DNA from: Chlamydiota bacterium
GTDB taxonomy: Bacteria > Auribacterota > UBA3054 > B51-G9
NCBI GenBank assembly: GCA_003648225.1
Contig: QMOL01000164.1
Location: 1-6,780, forward strand
Length of the DNA: 6,780 nt
Direction: 5' to 3'
The notes beneath the pieces are model-generated. The model did no database searches. It was given only the letters and a program-made list of their open reading frames with translations, and was not told the DNA's origin. Position 1 is the stretch's first letter; every line of letters begins with the position of its first letter. Positions 1 to 6,209 of this stretch are shown here, piece by piece. Position numbers and translations under genes: made by a program.

Positions 1-96
1 ATTGCCGAAGCGGTAGATTTCCTCGGACTTGACAAGTTTGAAAAATTCGATCCTCACGAAAGAATACTTGAGAACAAAATTTTGGATTATAATTAA
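1..96 (+). CDS. 3' end of an unrecognised protein-coding gene
   Basis: Frame 1 is open from the first base to a TAA at 94-96 and gives 31 C-terminal residues that begin IAEAVDFLGLDKF and end NKILDYN. The composition (charged, helical, no low complexity) looks like real protein, and it stops 41 bases before the bioF start on the same strand, so co-transcription with bioF is plausible. The stretch AVDFLGLDKF followed by HE faintly recalls class V aminotransferases (cysteine desulfurase type), but those continue well past this point, so I do not assign a family. The gene starts upstream of the window. Confidence 0.6.
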   Translation: MAEAVDFLGLDKFEKFDPHERILENKILDYN

Positions 97-103
97 TACC
101 AAC

Positions 104-137
104 AGGTCACATACCTCCCATATTTCCCATATCTCTC
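104..137 (+). repeat. short CCCATAT-type repeat in the bioF leader
   Basis: The spacer between the upstream stop and bioF contains TCCCATAT and then TTCCCATAT, 9 bases apart, ending in TCTCTC directly before the ATG. The only Shine-Dalgarno-related element is CCTCC, which is anti-sense in polarity and cannot bind 16S rRNA. The stretch looks like simple-sequence repetition rather than a ribosome binding site. Confidence 0.4.
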
Positions 138-1268
138 ATGACCAATTTTGAAAAAATTCTTATCGAACTCGAAAAAAATAATCTACTCCGCAAGCGGCGG
201 GAGATTGATTTCCGTTCAGGAAAAATTCTGAAAATTTCCGGGAAGGAGTTTGTCGATTTTTGCAGTAATGATTATCTCGGTTTCGCGGACGATAAAATAA
301 CAAAATCCGCCGCTAATGCAGCAATTGAAAAATGGGGGACCGGCGCGGCGGCATCGCGACTGATTTCCGGTGATCTTTCTCTAATTCGAACCCTTGAAGA
401 AAAAATCGCTGAATTTAAACAAACGGAATCATCACTCGTCTTTTCAACGGGCTTTATGGCAAACCTCGGTGCAATTACCGCTTTGGTCTCAAATGATGAT
501 ACCGTAATTCTCGACCGGCTGGCTCACGCGTCACTTGTTGACGGAGCACGTCTTTCAGGAGCGCGCCTGAAAGTTTTTCCACACAATGATATAGAAAAAC
601 TTGACACGATTCTTTCAAAAATATCTTCCGGTAAAAAACTTGTTTTAACAGAATCTGTTTTTTCTATGGATGGCGATAAAGCGCCGCTGAAAAAACTCGT
701 TGACTGCTGTAAAAAAAATGACGCGATGTTGCTCGTTGATGAAGCTCACGCACTCGGTGTTTACGGAAACGGTCGAGGATGCGTTGCAGAAAATAATCTC
801 GCAAATGAGGTCGATGTTGTTGTCGGCACGCTGAGCAAAGCAATTGGTTGTCAGGGCGGATTTGTTGCCGGAAAAACATCGTTAATTGAATTTCTGGTTA
901 ATCGCGCCCGGTCGTTTATTTATACAACCGGGATAAATCCCGCTTCTGTCGGAGCCGCGTTTGCTGTTTTAGAAGAAATTTCGTCAAATAATTTCCGAGT
1001 AGAAAAATTGTGGGATAATGTAAATTATCTGCGCGAAAAAATTAAAAATCTGCCGCTTATCGGTGAAGGACCGATTTGTCCCGTGATGACGGGAACATCC
1101 GATTCCGCACTGACTTTATCAAAGCATCTTTTTAATAACGGCTTGCTTGTTCCGGCTATACGTCCGCCTACTGTTCCGAATGGCACAGCGAGGATAAGAA
1201 TAACGGTATCTTCAGCCCATACCAAAAATCAGATAGATGGATTGGCGAAAGTGTTGGTGGATTATTAA
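138..1268 (+). CDS. bioF: 8-amino-7-oxononanoate synthase (biotin biosynthesis)
   Basis: This is a PLP-dependent alpha-oxoamine synthase. In biotin synthesis it condenses pimeloyl-CoA or pimeloyl-ACP with L-alanine, releasing CO2 and CoA/ACP, in the cytoplasm. At 376 residues it is close to the usual 380-390. Visible landmarks are SNDYLG (43-48), the GTGAAASRLISG glycine-rich stretch (67-78), H130 in DRLAHASLVDG (the histidine that stacks on PLP), SVFSMDGD (173-180), VDEAHALG (200-207, with D201 and H204 binding the cofactor), the Schiff-base lysine K234 in GTLSKAIGCQGG, and the C-terminal IRPPTVPNGTARIRIT stretch (341-356). The last motif favours BioF over its relatives KBL and ALAS. The start at 138 gives a normal N terminus, but no Shine-Dalgarno sequence precedes it; instead there is a pyrimidine-rich leader with repeated CCCATAT. 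No other bio gene is visible. The function is well supported; the acyl donor cannot be read from the sequence. Confidence 0.93.
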   Translation: MTNFEKILIELEKNNLLRKRREIDFRSGKILKISGKEFVDFCSNDYLGFADDKITKSAANAAIEKWGTGAAASRLISGDLSLIRTLEEKIAEFKQTESSLVFSTGFMANLGAITALVSNDDTVILDRLAHASLVDGARLSGARLKVFPHNDIEKLDTILSKISSGKKLVLTESVFSMDGDKAPLKKLVDCCKKNDAMLLVDEAHALGVYGNGRGCVAENNLANEVDVVVGTLSKAIGCQGGFVAGKTSLIEFLVNRARSFIYTTGINPASVGAAFAVLEEISSNNFRVEKLWDNVNYLREKIKNLPLIGEGPICPVMTGTSDSALTLSKHLFNNGLLVPAIRPPTVPNGTARIRITVSSAHTKNQIDGLAKVLVDY

Positions 1269-1365
1269 TTAAGGGCTATTCGAAAAGGGCTGCATAAAAA
1301 TTTGCCGTGCCCGCGAATATTGGAATTGAACTAGTCTTTCTCTTTCATTATTTCTTTGTTTTGAG

Positions 1366-1371
1366 TATAAT
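1366..1371 (+). promoter_or_regulatory. -10 element of a sigma70-type promoter for the permease gene
   Basis: A perfect TATAAT lies 38 bases before the permease ATG. The best -35 candidate is CTTTCA at 1342-1347 (18-base spacer), a weak match to TTGACA. Transcription would start near 1378, inside the ATTAAT-AACC-ATTAAT palindrome. The T-rich run just upstream (1335-1361) fits promoter DNA. Seen in sequence only; activity is inferred. Confidence 0.5.
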
Positions 1372-1375
1372 GTTT

Positions 1376-1391
1376 ATTAATAACCATTAAT
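1376..1391 (+). promoter_or_regulatory. palindrome ATTAAT-N4-ATTAAT, candidate operator, copy 1
   Basis: The 16 bases are two ATTAAT half sites around AACC, symmetrical as an inverted repeat because ATTAAT is self-complementary. The element sits at the expected transcription start of the permease promoter. Its core TAATAACCATTAA (1378-1390) recurs exactly at 2499-2511 before the binding-protein gene. Its location suits a repressor operator, but it could equally be a short dispersed leader repeat. Confidence 0.35.
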
Positions 1392-1409
1392 CAAACCGAT
1401 AACTAAAGC

Positions 1410-2384
1410 ATGAAATTTCTTAAAAAACCTGAAGCAAGAGCTTTAATTGCCCTTGCATTTGTTTTAATTATAGGATTTACTTTTAATGCTGACGGCGCTT
1501 TCTTTAAATGGACAACCCACAGAGATATGCTCCGTTATATTTCCGTCTTCGCAATTCTAGGCTGCGGAATGACTCTCGTTATCATTACAGCGGGAATCGA
1601 TCTTTCGGTTGGCAGTCTTGTCGGTCTTACCGCTGTTTTGTTTTCTCTCTTTTCTATTCAATATGGCTGGAGTCCGTGGCTTGTAATCCCAATTGTTCTG
1701 CTTGCCGGAACAGCTTGCGGGTTGATTTCCGGAACATTAATTTCAAAATGGGAAATGCAGCCTTTTATCGCAACGCTCGCGATGATGGTTTTTGCCCGTG
1801 GCGCCGCGAAATGGATATCCGGCGGTCAAAAAGTTTCCACCGCTGTCTTACAAAATGATGGCAGTTATAAATATGTTAATGTGCCTGAAATTTACAATTT
1901 CATCAGCGCGAAAGTTCTTCATAATAATATTGCTATTGTAACTATTATTTTTATAATTTGTGCTGGTGTCGCTTACATCCTTCTTTCAAAACTTCGCTGG
2001 GGAAGATATATGTTCGCGATAGGCGGGAATGAAGAAGCCGCCAGACTTTCCGGTGTGCCGGTCGTGATGACAAAATTAATCGCTTATGGCTTGTGTGGCT
2101 TGTTTGCCGCCGTCGCCGGTATCTGCCAGGCGGCGCAGGAACAGCAGGGTGACCCCGAAGCAGGTATGTCCTATGAACTGACGGCAATTGCAATTGTTGT
2201 TATTGGAGGAACAAGCCTTGCCGGCGGTCGTGGAGGAATTGGTCTTACGATAATTGGCGCGCTGACAATTGGTTATCTCGAGAAAATTCTAAGTATAAAT
2301 GCTGTTGGCGAAGCATACAGATTGATGTTAACCGGTGTGATTATTGCCGCAGCAGTACTGTTTCAAAAAACAAGGAAGAAATGA
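1410..2384 (+). CDS. sugar ABC transporter permease, RbsC family
   Basis: This is the inner-membrane channel subunit of a carbohydrate importer of the ribose/xylose/galactose (CUT2) type, expected to work as a homodimer with the ATPase at 4466 and the lipoprotein at 2528. Its 324 residues match the family length. It is mostly hydrophobic with about eight to ten membrane segments: one at 10-26, others around 43-60, 66-82, 89-112, 117-130, 173-192, 221-240, 255-270, 276-290 and 303-318. Family motifs are AGIDLSVGS (61-69), QPFIATLAMMVFARG (117-131), GGNEEAARLSGV (205-216, the cytoplasmic loop that contacts the ATPase) and YELTAIAIVVIGGTSLAGG (255-273). A less conserved insert at 140-172 (GGQKVSTAVLQNDGSYKY onwards) is probably a periplasmic loop. 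The ribosome binding site is weak (TAAAG before the ATG). The substrate is not readable from this subunit, so I give no gene symbol. Confidence 0.9.
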   Translation: MKFLKKPEARALIALAFVLIIGFTFNADGAFFKWTTHRDMLRYISVFAILGCGMTLVIITAGIDLSVGSLVGLTAVLFSLFSIQYGWSPWLVIPIVLLAGTACGLISGTLISKWEMQPFIATLAMMVFARGAAKWISGGQKVSTAVLQNDGSYKYVNVPEIYNFISAKVLHNNIAIVTIIFIICAGVAYILLSKLRWGRYMFAIGGNEEAARLSGVPVVMTKLIAYGLCGLFAAVAGICQAAQEQQGDPEAGMSYELTAIAIVVIGGTSLAGGRGGIGLTIIGALTIGYLEKILSINAVGEAYRLMLTGVIIAAAVLFQKTRKK

Positions 2385-2465
2385 GAAATGAATTGAAGTT
2401 TGTGAAGAAATAGGCTGATAAAGTGTGAAATTCAATTTGCTCAATAGAGAAAATTTACTCGGTCG

Positions 2466-2486
2466 GAATAAACAATAACTTTATTC
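2466..2486 (+). promoter_or_regulatory. small stem-loop in the permease/binding-protein spacer
   Basis: GAATAAA (2466-2472) and TTTATTC (2480-2486) form a perfect 7-base-pair stem with a 7-base loop. An alternative outer pairing, CGGAA (2464-2468) with TTCCG (2488-2492), uses part of the same bases. It lies between the permease and binding-protein genes, which are 143 bases apart. It could modulate relative expression or mRNA stability, as intercistronic hairpins do in many binding-protein operons. It is A+T-rich and weak, so function is uncertain. Confidence 0.3.
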
Positions 2487-2498
2487 GTTCCGGCAAAC

Positions 2499-2511
2499 TA
2501 ATAACCATTAA
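2499..2511 (+). promoter_or_regulatory. TAATAACCATTAA leader motif, copy 2
   Basis: An exact 13-base copy of the motif at 1378-1390, here 16 bases before the binding-protein ATG (19 bases in copy 1). Both copies are followed after two or three bases by an AAACC- or GAACC-type tract. Unlike copy 1 there is no good TATAAT just upstream, and the palindrome arms are shorter (TAAT/ATTA). A shared regulator, a shared leader of unknown use, or a dispersed repeat are all possible. Confidence 0.35.
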
Positions 2512-2527
2512 CGAACCAGAGGAAAAA

Positions 2528-3481
2528 ATGAAAACAAAATTATTTTTATTAATCGCGGCATCACTAATTATTCTTGCATGCGGGAAAAAAGAATCTAAAA
2601 TAACTACAGCTCAAAAAGTTAAGCCAACTGTAAAACAAAAAATTATAGGTATGAGCCAGTGCAATCTTGGAGAACCGTGGCGCGTTCAGATGAATGAAGA
2701 CATCAAACTTGCCGCCGCAAAACATCCGGAGCTAAAAGTAATTTACAAAGACGCACAGAATGATTCATTAAAACAAGTCGCACAAATTGAAGAGTTTATC
2801 AGCGCAGGTGTTGACGCGATAATCGTTTCACCTAAAGAAGCGGCTCCCCTTACTCCGGTAATTAAAACAGCTTTTGAAAAGGGGATTCCGGTTGTTGTTT
2901 TGGACCGTCGTGTTAATGGCGATAAATACACGTGCTTTATCGGCGCTGATAACAAAAAAATCGGCAAAGCCGCAGGCGAATGGATTGTTAAAAAACTCGG
3001 CGGAAATGGAAATATCGTTGAACTTAAAGGATTAATGACTTCTACTCCGGGACAAGACAGACACAGCGGCTTCCGCGCGGGAATTAAAGGAAGCAATTTG
3101 AAAATCATTTTCGAAGCGGATATGAAATGGCTTGAACCGCAGGCGCGCAAAGAAATGGAATCCGCACTCGCAAGATTCAAAAATATTGATTTAGTTTATG
3201 CTCATAATGATCCCGGCGCGCATGGAGCTTATCTTGCTGCAAAAGCGGCAGGTAGAGAAAAAGAAATGATATTTGTTGGAATCGACGGCCTGCCGCAGGA
3301 AGGTAGAATGTATGTTAAACAGGGAATTCTTGCAGCGAGTTTTGAGTATCCAACCGGCGGGAAAGAAGCTGTTGATACAGTTGTAGATATTTTCGGGGGC
3401 AAAAAACCGGAAAAAGAAATAACTTTGAAATCTCATGTCTTTACAAAAGATAATGTTGATAAAGGCGGGAAATGGCTGTAA
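2528..3481 (+). CDS. periplasmic sugar-binding lipoprotein of the ABC importer (type I, RbsB/YtfQ-like)
   Basis: This is the substrate-capturing subunit that delivers a sugar or polyol to the permease. At 317 residues it is normal length. An N-terminal signal (basic MKTK, hydrophobic 5-17) ends in a lipobox, I15-L16-A17-C18, so the mature protein is likely anchored through C18. A lysine/threonine-rich linker (19-38) leads into the Peripla_BP_4 fold: IIGMSQCNLGEPW (39-51), a helix with DAQND and QIEEFISAGVDAIIVSP (75-102), VVVLDRRV (122-129), GFRAG (181-185), YAHNDPGAHGAY (224-235) and FVGIDGLPQEG (249-259). Likely ligand contacts by family analogy are W51, D126-R127, R178, N227-D228 and D253. 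The arrangement resembles YtfQ-like galactofuranose binders and RbsB, but the ligand is unknown. AGAGGA at 2518-2523 is a reasonable ribosome binding site for this start. A stem-loop follows the gene. Confidence 0.9.
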   Translation: MKTKLFLLIAASLIILACGKKESKITTAQKVKPTVKQKIIGMSQCNLGEPWRVQMNEDIKLAAAKHPELKVIYKDAQNDSLKQVAQIEEFISAGVDAIIVSPKEAAPLTPVIKTAFEKGIPVVVLDRRVNGDKYTCFIGADNKKIGKAAGEWIVKKLGGNGNIVELKGLMTSTPGQDRHSGFRAGIKGSNLKIIFEADMKWLEPQARKEMESALARFKNIDLVYAHNDPGAHGAYLAAKAAGREKEMIFVGIDGLPQEGRMYVKQGILAASFEYPTGGKEAVDTVVDIFGGKKPEKEITLKSHVFTKDNVDKGGKWL

Positions 3482-3549
3482 TCAATCACGTTTAAATCGG
3501 ATGATAAATAAAAAGTCCATTTGGTCAATTTTGTTCATAATATTAATTA

Positions 3550-3576
3550 TAACCGGTTGCTGATCGCAGCCGGTTA
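3550..3576 (+). terminator. strong stem-loop after the binding-protein gene, possible terminator
   Basis: TAACCGGTTGC (3550-3560) pairs with GCAGCCGGTTA (3566-3576) over 11 positions, ten Watson-Crick and one G-U, around a 5-base loop (TGATC). It lies 69 bases after the binding-protein stop. On the plus strand it is followed by AAATATG rather than a T tract, so it is not a textbook intrinsic terminator; it may act as a 3' stabiliser or Rho-assisted terminator. It separates the permease and binding-protein pair from the downstream genes. Confidence 0.5.
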
Positions 3577-3614
3577 AAATATGTTCACTATCCGAAATTG
3601 AAAAACAATCTAAA

Positions 3615-3983
3615 ATGGAAAAGCAATTGAAACGAATTCAGCTTCTTCGGCAAAAAGTAAAAAAAATTCCAAAATTTGAAAAAATTACCGCCGTAAATTG
3701 GAATAAAACTACAGGCATTATTCTCAGATTGCTCGAACGGGCTGAACAGACATTGACGGATATTCTTCCAAAACCGCGTTTTGATTGGGAACGCAGTGGT
3801 TATACTTCTCAGGAAATAAATTAGTTGTTATGGCAGGAATATCAGCAAGTGAAATTCTTCATGATGGAGATGATTGGTATATAAGTTTAATTTCACATGA
3901 GCCTAATGCTTTACATTTTTTTTGAAATAAGGAAATTGATTTGGCGCGACAACGGAAAAATAACGGTAGAAGCCGTTAATTAG
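3615..3983 (+). pseudogene. small gene of unknown function, apparently split by two compensating frameshifts
   Basis: Three consecutive open segments read like one protein. Segment 1 (3615-3824) gives 69 residues, MEKQLKRIQLL to SGYTSQEIN, with a basic, helical N-terminal half. Segment 2, in another frame, is open through KLVVMAGISASEILHDGDDW from about 3818 and hits TGA at 3923-3925, directly after an 8-T run (3916-3923). Segment 3, back in the first frame, gives FEIRKLIWRDNGKITVEAVN and ends at TAG 3981-3983. One extra base in the A/T-rich stretch 3814-3822 and one T fewer in the 8-T run would restore a single protein of about 122 residues. Both disruptions are at homopolymer-like sites, so assembly error, a true pseudogene or phase variation are all possible. 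I do not recognise the family. No ribosome binding site precedes 3615, so the start is uncertain. Confidence 0.5.
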
Positions 3984-3990
3984 AAAAATT

Positions 3991-4019
3991 TTGTTCTTTC
4001 ATCCGTTTTGTGGTATAAT
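3991..4019 (+). promoter_or_regulatory. sigma70-type promoter with extended -10, upstream of the PepSY gene and ATPase
   Basis: TGG directly precedes a perfect TATAAT (4014-4019), giving the extended -10 pattern TGNTATAAT. TTGTTC (3991-3996) is a partial -35 at the ideal 17-base spacing. Transcription would start around 4026 and yield a leader of roughly 40 bases before the ATG at 4069. This is the best promoter in the window and implies that the PepSY gene and the ATPase form their own transcription unit. Confidence 0.65.
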
Positions 4020-4057
4020 ATGTAAGAGCGTACCTTAAAATATTCTAACCCTTAAAC

Positions 4058-4062
4058 AGGAG
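4058..4062 (+). promoter_or_regulatory. ribosome binding site of the PepSY gene
   Basis: AGGAG ends 6 bases before the ATG at 4069. It is the only strong Shine-Dalgarno match among the genes here and fixes that start with good confidence. Confidence 0.75.
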
Positions 4063-4068
4063 TCTGAA

Positions 4069-4473
4069 ATGAAAACAAAAAACCTATGTATGATGATCGT
4101 AAGCGCATTAGTATTTATTGTATCAATGAATACAGTTGCAAATTGCAGAAAATGTCCGAATGCAAAATCACCACAATGCTGTAAACAAAAAGCAGCAAAA
4201 AAAGCTGAAGCAAAATCAAAAATAAAAAAAGAAAAACATGAAGATGAAGATATTCCTCTCTCGCAAGTACCTGAAAAAATAAAAAAAATTGCAAAAAAAA
4301 CCGTTAAAGGAATAAAACTTACCGAAGCGGAACTCGAAGATGGTGTTTATGAACTCAAAGGATACGTAGGTGACCAAAAATACGAAATTAAAATAACGCC
4401 TGAAGGTAAAGTTGTTAAAACCGAAAAAGATGATGATGACGATGATGAAAACGAAGCGGAAACGGATGACTGA
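4069..4473 (+). CDS. small secreted PepSY-like domain protein with poly-acidic tail
   Basis: The 134-residue product has a Sec-type signal (basic MKTKN, hydrophobic 8-24, likely cleavage near VAN/C26), so it should be exported. After it comes a cysteine cluster (C26, C29, C37, C38), then a lysine/alanine-rich linker (39-58). A PepSY-like domain follows (about 63-120): IPLSQVPEKIKKIAKK, then EAELEDGVYELKG, then QKYEIKITPEGKVVKTEKD, the helix-plus-strands pattern of the beta-lactamase-inhibitor-like PepSY family. The protein ends in an acidic run, D121-D126 and on to DD. Such domains are thought to bind or restrain partners outside the cytoplasm; the acidic tail and paired cysteines would suit metal binding, but that is inference. 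AGGAG (4058-4062) is a strong ribosome binding site. The gene overlaps the ATPase start by 8 bases, suggesting translational coupling. Role in transport is unknown. Confidence 0.8.
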   Translation: MKTKNLCMMIVSALVFIVSMNTVANCRKCPNAKSPQCCKQKAAKKAEAKSKIKKEKHEDEDIPLSQVPEKIKKIAKKTVKGIKLTEAELEDGVYELKGYVGDQKYEIKITPEGKVVKTEKDDDDDDENEAETDD

Positions 4474-5980
4474 AAATATTCTTTTGAAAATGATGAATAT
4501 CGGCAAATCATTTGCAAGTGTAAATGTTTTGTCAAATGTTAATTTCGAATTGAAATCCGGAGAAGTTCATATTCTTGCCGGCGAAAACGGTGCAGGAAAG
4601 AGCACGCTTATAAAAATTCTCTGCGGGGTTTATAATGAATATAAAGGTGAAATATTCGTTCAAAATAAATTGTGCAAATTTAATTCCGTTCACGATGCCG
4701 CTCGAACCGGAATTACAGTTATTCATCAGGAATTATCTTTAATAAACGAGCTTTCAGTCGTTGATAATCTTTTCCTAGGTCGCGAAATCTCCGGCAAAAC
4801 AGGTTGGTTGAAAAGGTCGGTTCAGGAAAGTGAAGCTAAAAAACTTCTCGCACGTCTTGGCTTGGAAATCGATGTTAACAAATATGTGGAAGAATTCCCA
4901 ATGAGTGTTAAGCAGATGATCGAAATTGCTAAAGCTCTCGCTATCGACGCAAAAATAATTATTTTTGATGAACCCACAAGTGCTCTTAATGAACCGGATG
5001 TAGTAAAGTTATTTGAGATAATACAGAATTTAAAAAAACAGGGATGCGGGATTGTTTATATTACTCATAAAATGAAAGAAATTTATAATATAGGCGACCG
5101 GATAACTGTTTTGAGAGACGGGAACTATATCGGTACCGATTCTAAAGATAACCTTTTGCGGAATAAATTAGTGAACTGGATGGTCGGGCGCGAAATGACT
5201 CAACAATTTCCTGAAAGAATTCCTAAACTCGGAAAAACTAAATTCCAGGTTGATAATTGCTCGATTGATGATCCGGCAGGCGGACCGTTTAAAGTGGTTA
5301 AAGACATTTCATTTAAAGTTCGCGAGGGAGAGATACTTGGGATTGCCGGACTGCAGGGATCCGGGAATTCTGAACTTTTCAATGGCTTGTTCGGGACTTA
5401 TGGTAAAAATATTTCCGCGAAAATGATTATCGATGATATCGAATACAAAATTGGCACTCCGGCGCAGTCAATTAATAGAGGACTTACTTTACTTACTAAT
5501 GACCGCAAACTCACAGGATTAGTTTTGAATATGAGCATTGCCGACAACGTCACTCTTCCATCATTAAAATCATTTTCTAAAAATGGATTTATAAAAAGAA
5601 ACGAAGAATTAAACGCGGCAAAAATATGCTCGGAAAGATTGAGAATTAAATCTCATTCCGTTTTGCAGGAAACTCAAACCCTCTCCGGAGGTAATCAACA
5701 AAAAGTGGCTCTCGGGAAATGGTGGGAAACTAATCCTAAAATCTTATTGCTGGATGAACCGACAAAAGGAGTTGATGTTGGCGCGAAACACGAAATCTAT
5801 GAATTGATGAACGAGTGGACAAACGAAGGTATGGCTATTTTGCTTATCACATCTGAAATGCCTGAACTTCTTGCCATGTCCGACAGGATAATTGTAATGC
5901 ATCTTGGTCAAGTAACAGCGGAATTCACCCGCGAAGAAGCGACTCAGGAAAAAATTCTTAATGCCGCAATGGGAGGGTAA
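4466..5980 (+). CDS. sugar ABC transporter ATPase with two nucleotide-binding domains, RbsA family
   Basis: This cytoplasmic ATPase powers the importer formed with the permease at 1410 and the lipoprotein at 2528. From the ATG at 4466 it has 504 residues, the usual RbsA/MglA length. The first domain has Walker A GENGAGKST (39-47), Q-loop Q88, Walker B IIIFDEP (164-170) and H201 in YITHKM. Its signature position reads FPMSVKQMIEIAKAL, without a recognisable LSGGQ. The second domain has the family's degenerate Walker A, GLQGSGNSE (295-303, no lysine), a clear LSGGNQQK signature (406-413), Walker B LLLDEP (427-432) and S463 where the switch histidine would be. Such asymmetry is known in this family. 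The in-frame ATG at 4412 would add 18 Lys/Met-rich residues translated from the acidic-tail repeat of the preceding gene, so I prefer 4466, which overlaps that gene by 8 bases. The substrate is unknown. Confidence 0.92.
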   Translation: MTENILLKMMNIGKSFASVNVLSNVNFELKSGEVHILAGENGAGKSTLIKILCGVYNEYKGEIFVQNKLCKFNSVHDAARTGITVIHQELSLINELSVVDNLFLGREISGKTGWLKRSVQESEAKKLLARLGLEIDVNKYVEEFPMSVKQMIEIAKALAIDAKIIIFDEPTSALNEPDVVKLFEIIQNLKKQGCGIVYITHKMKEIYNIGDRITVLRDGNYIGTDSKDNLLRNKLVNWMVGREMTQQFPERIPKLGKTKFQVDNCSIDDPAGGPFKVVKDISFKVREGEILGIAGLQGSGNSELFNGLFGTYGKNISAKMIIDDIEYKIGTPAQSINRGLTLLTNDRKLTGLVLNMSIADNVTLPSLKSFSKNGFIKRNEELNAAKICSERLRIKSHSVLQETQTLSGGNQQKVALGKWWETNPKILLLDEPTKGVDVGAKHEIYELMNEWTNEGMAILLITSEMPELLAMSDRIIVMHLGQVTAEFTREEATQEKILNAAMGG

Positions 5981-5996
5981 TCGCGTGTTAACGCGA
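5981..5996 (+). repeat. hairpin 1 directly after the ATPase stop
   Basis: TCGCGT and ACGCGA pair over 6 bases around GTTA. It begins at the base after the ATPase stop codon and is followed one after another by hairpin 2, so the pair may protect the mRNA 3' end. No T tract follows. Confidence 0.5.
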
Positions 5997-6015
5997 ATTG
6001 CGCGAAGCGCGCAAT
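5997..6015 (+). terminator. hairpin 2, very G+C-rich, possible convergent 3' end structure
   Basis: ATTGCGCG and CGCGCAAT form a perfect 8-base-pair stem with a 3-base loop (AAG). It lies between the convergent ATPase and glycerol kinase genes and can fold on either strand. The missing T tract argues against a classical intrinsic terminator; a repeat-derived (REP-like) hairpin is an alternative. Confidence 0.4.
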
Positions 6016-6209
6016 GGTAATCAGTGGCCCGTATCCGGTATTTAGGCCGGAGGGGCGTTGTCCCATAAGCGCTAAGTTAGGGAAATTTTAAATAATCCTA
6101 ACGAAGTAACGCTGTACTCACGTTTATAATCAACAACTTGTCCCGAGGCCGTAGGCGCTTGTGGAAGAAATTCTCAATCTTCAAGTAAAAAGAAAATTAA
6201 ATTGAACAC

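Noticed and set aside
1508..1858. Plus-strand open frame of 116 codons
   Set aside because: It overlaps the permease in another frame, and the permease reading carries the conserved motifs and membrane segments.
2743..3180. Minus-strand open frame of 145 codons
   Set aside because: It lies wholly inside the binding-protein gene, whose plus-strand reading has clear family motifs; the reverse reading shows none.
3830..3925. Independent 31-residue gene MAGISASEIL to NALHFF
   Set aside because: It has no ribosome binding site, and it fits better as the middle segment of the frameshifted gene at 3615-3983.
4412..4465. N-terminal extension of the ATPase from an ATG at 4412
   Set aside because: It translates the GAT-repeat acidic tail of the preceding gene in another frame into a Lys/Met-rich peptide; the ATPase family starts near the residues encoded from 4466.
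4216..4506. Minus-strand open frame of 96 codons rich in Phe and Ile
   Set aside because: It is the antisense image of the Lys/Glu/Asp-rich PepSY gene and has no protein-like composition.
5988..6102. Integron attC-like site (GTTAGG and CCTAAC cores)
   Set aside because: The cores are in the wrong order (GTTAGG before CCTAAC), no proper RYYYAAC core lies at the expected distance, and there is no integrase or cassette.
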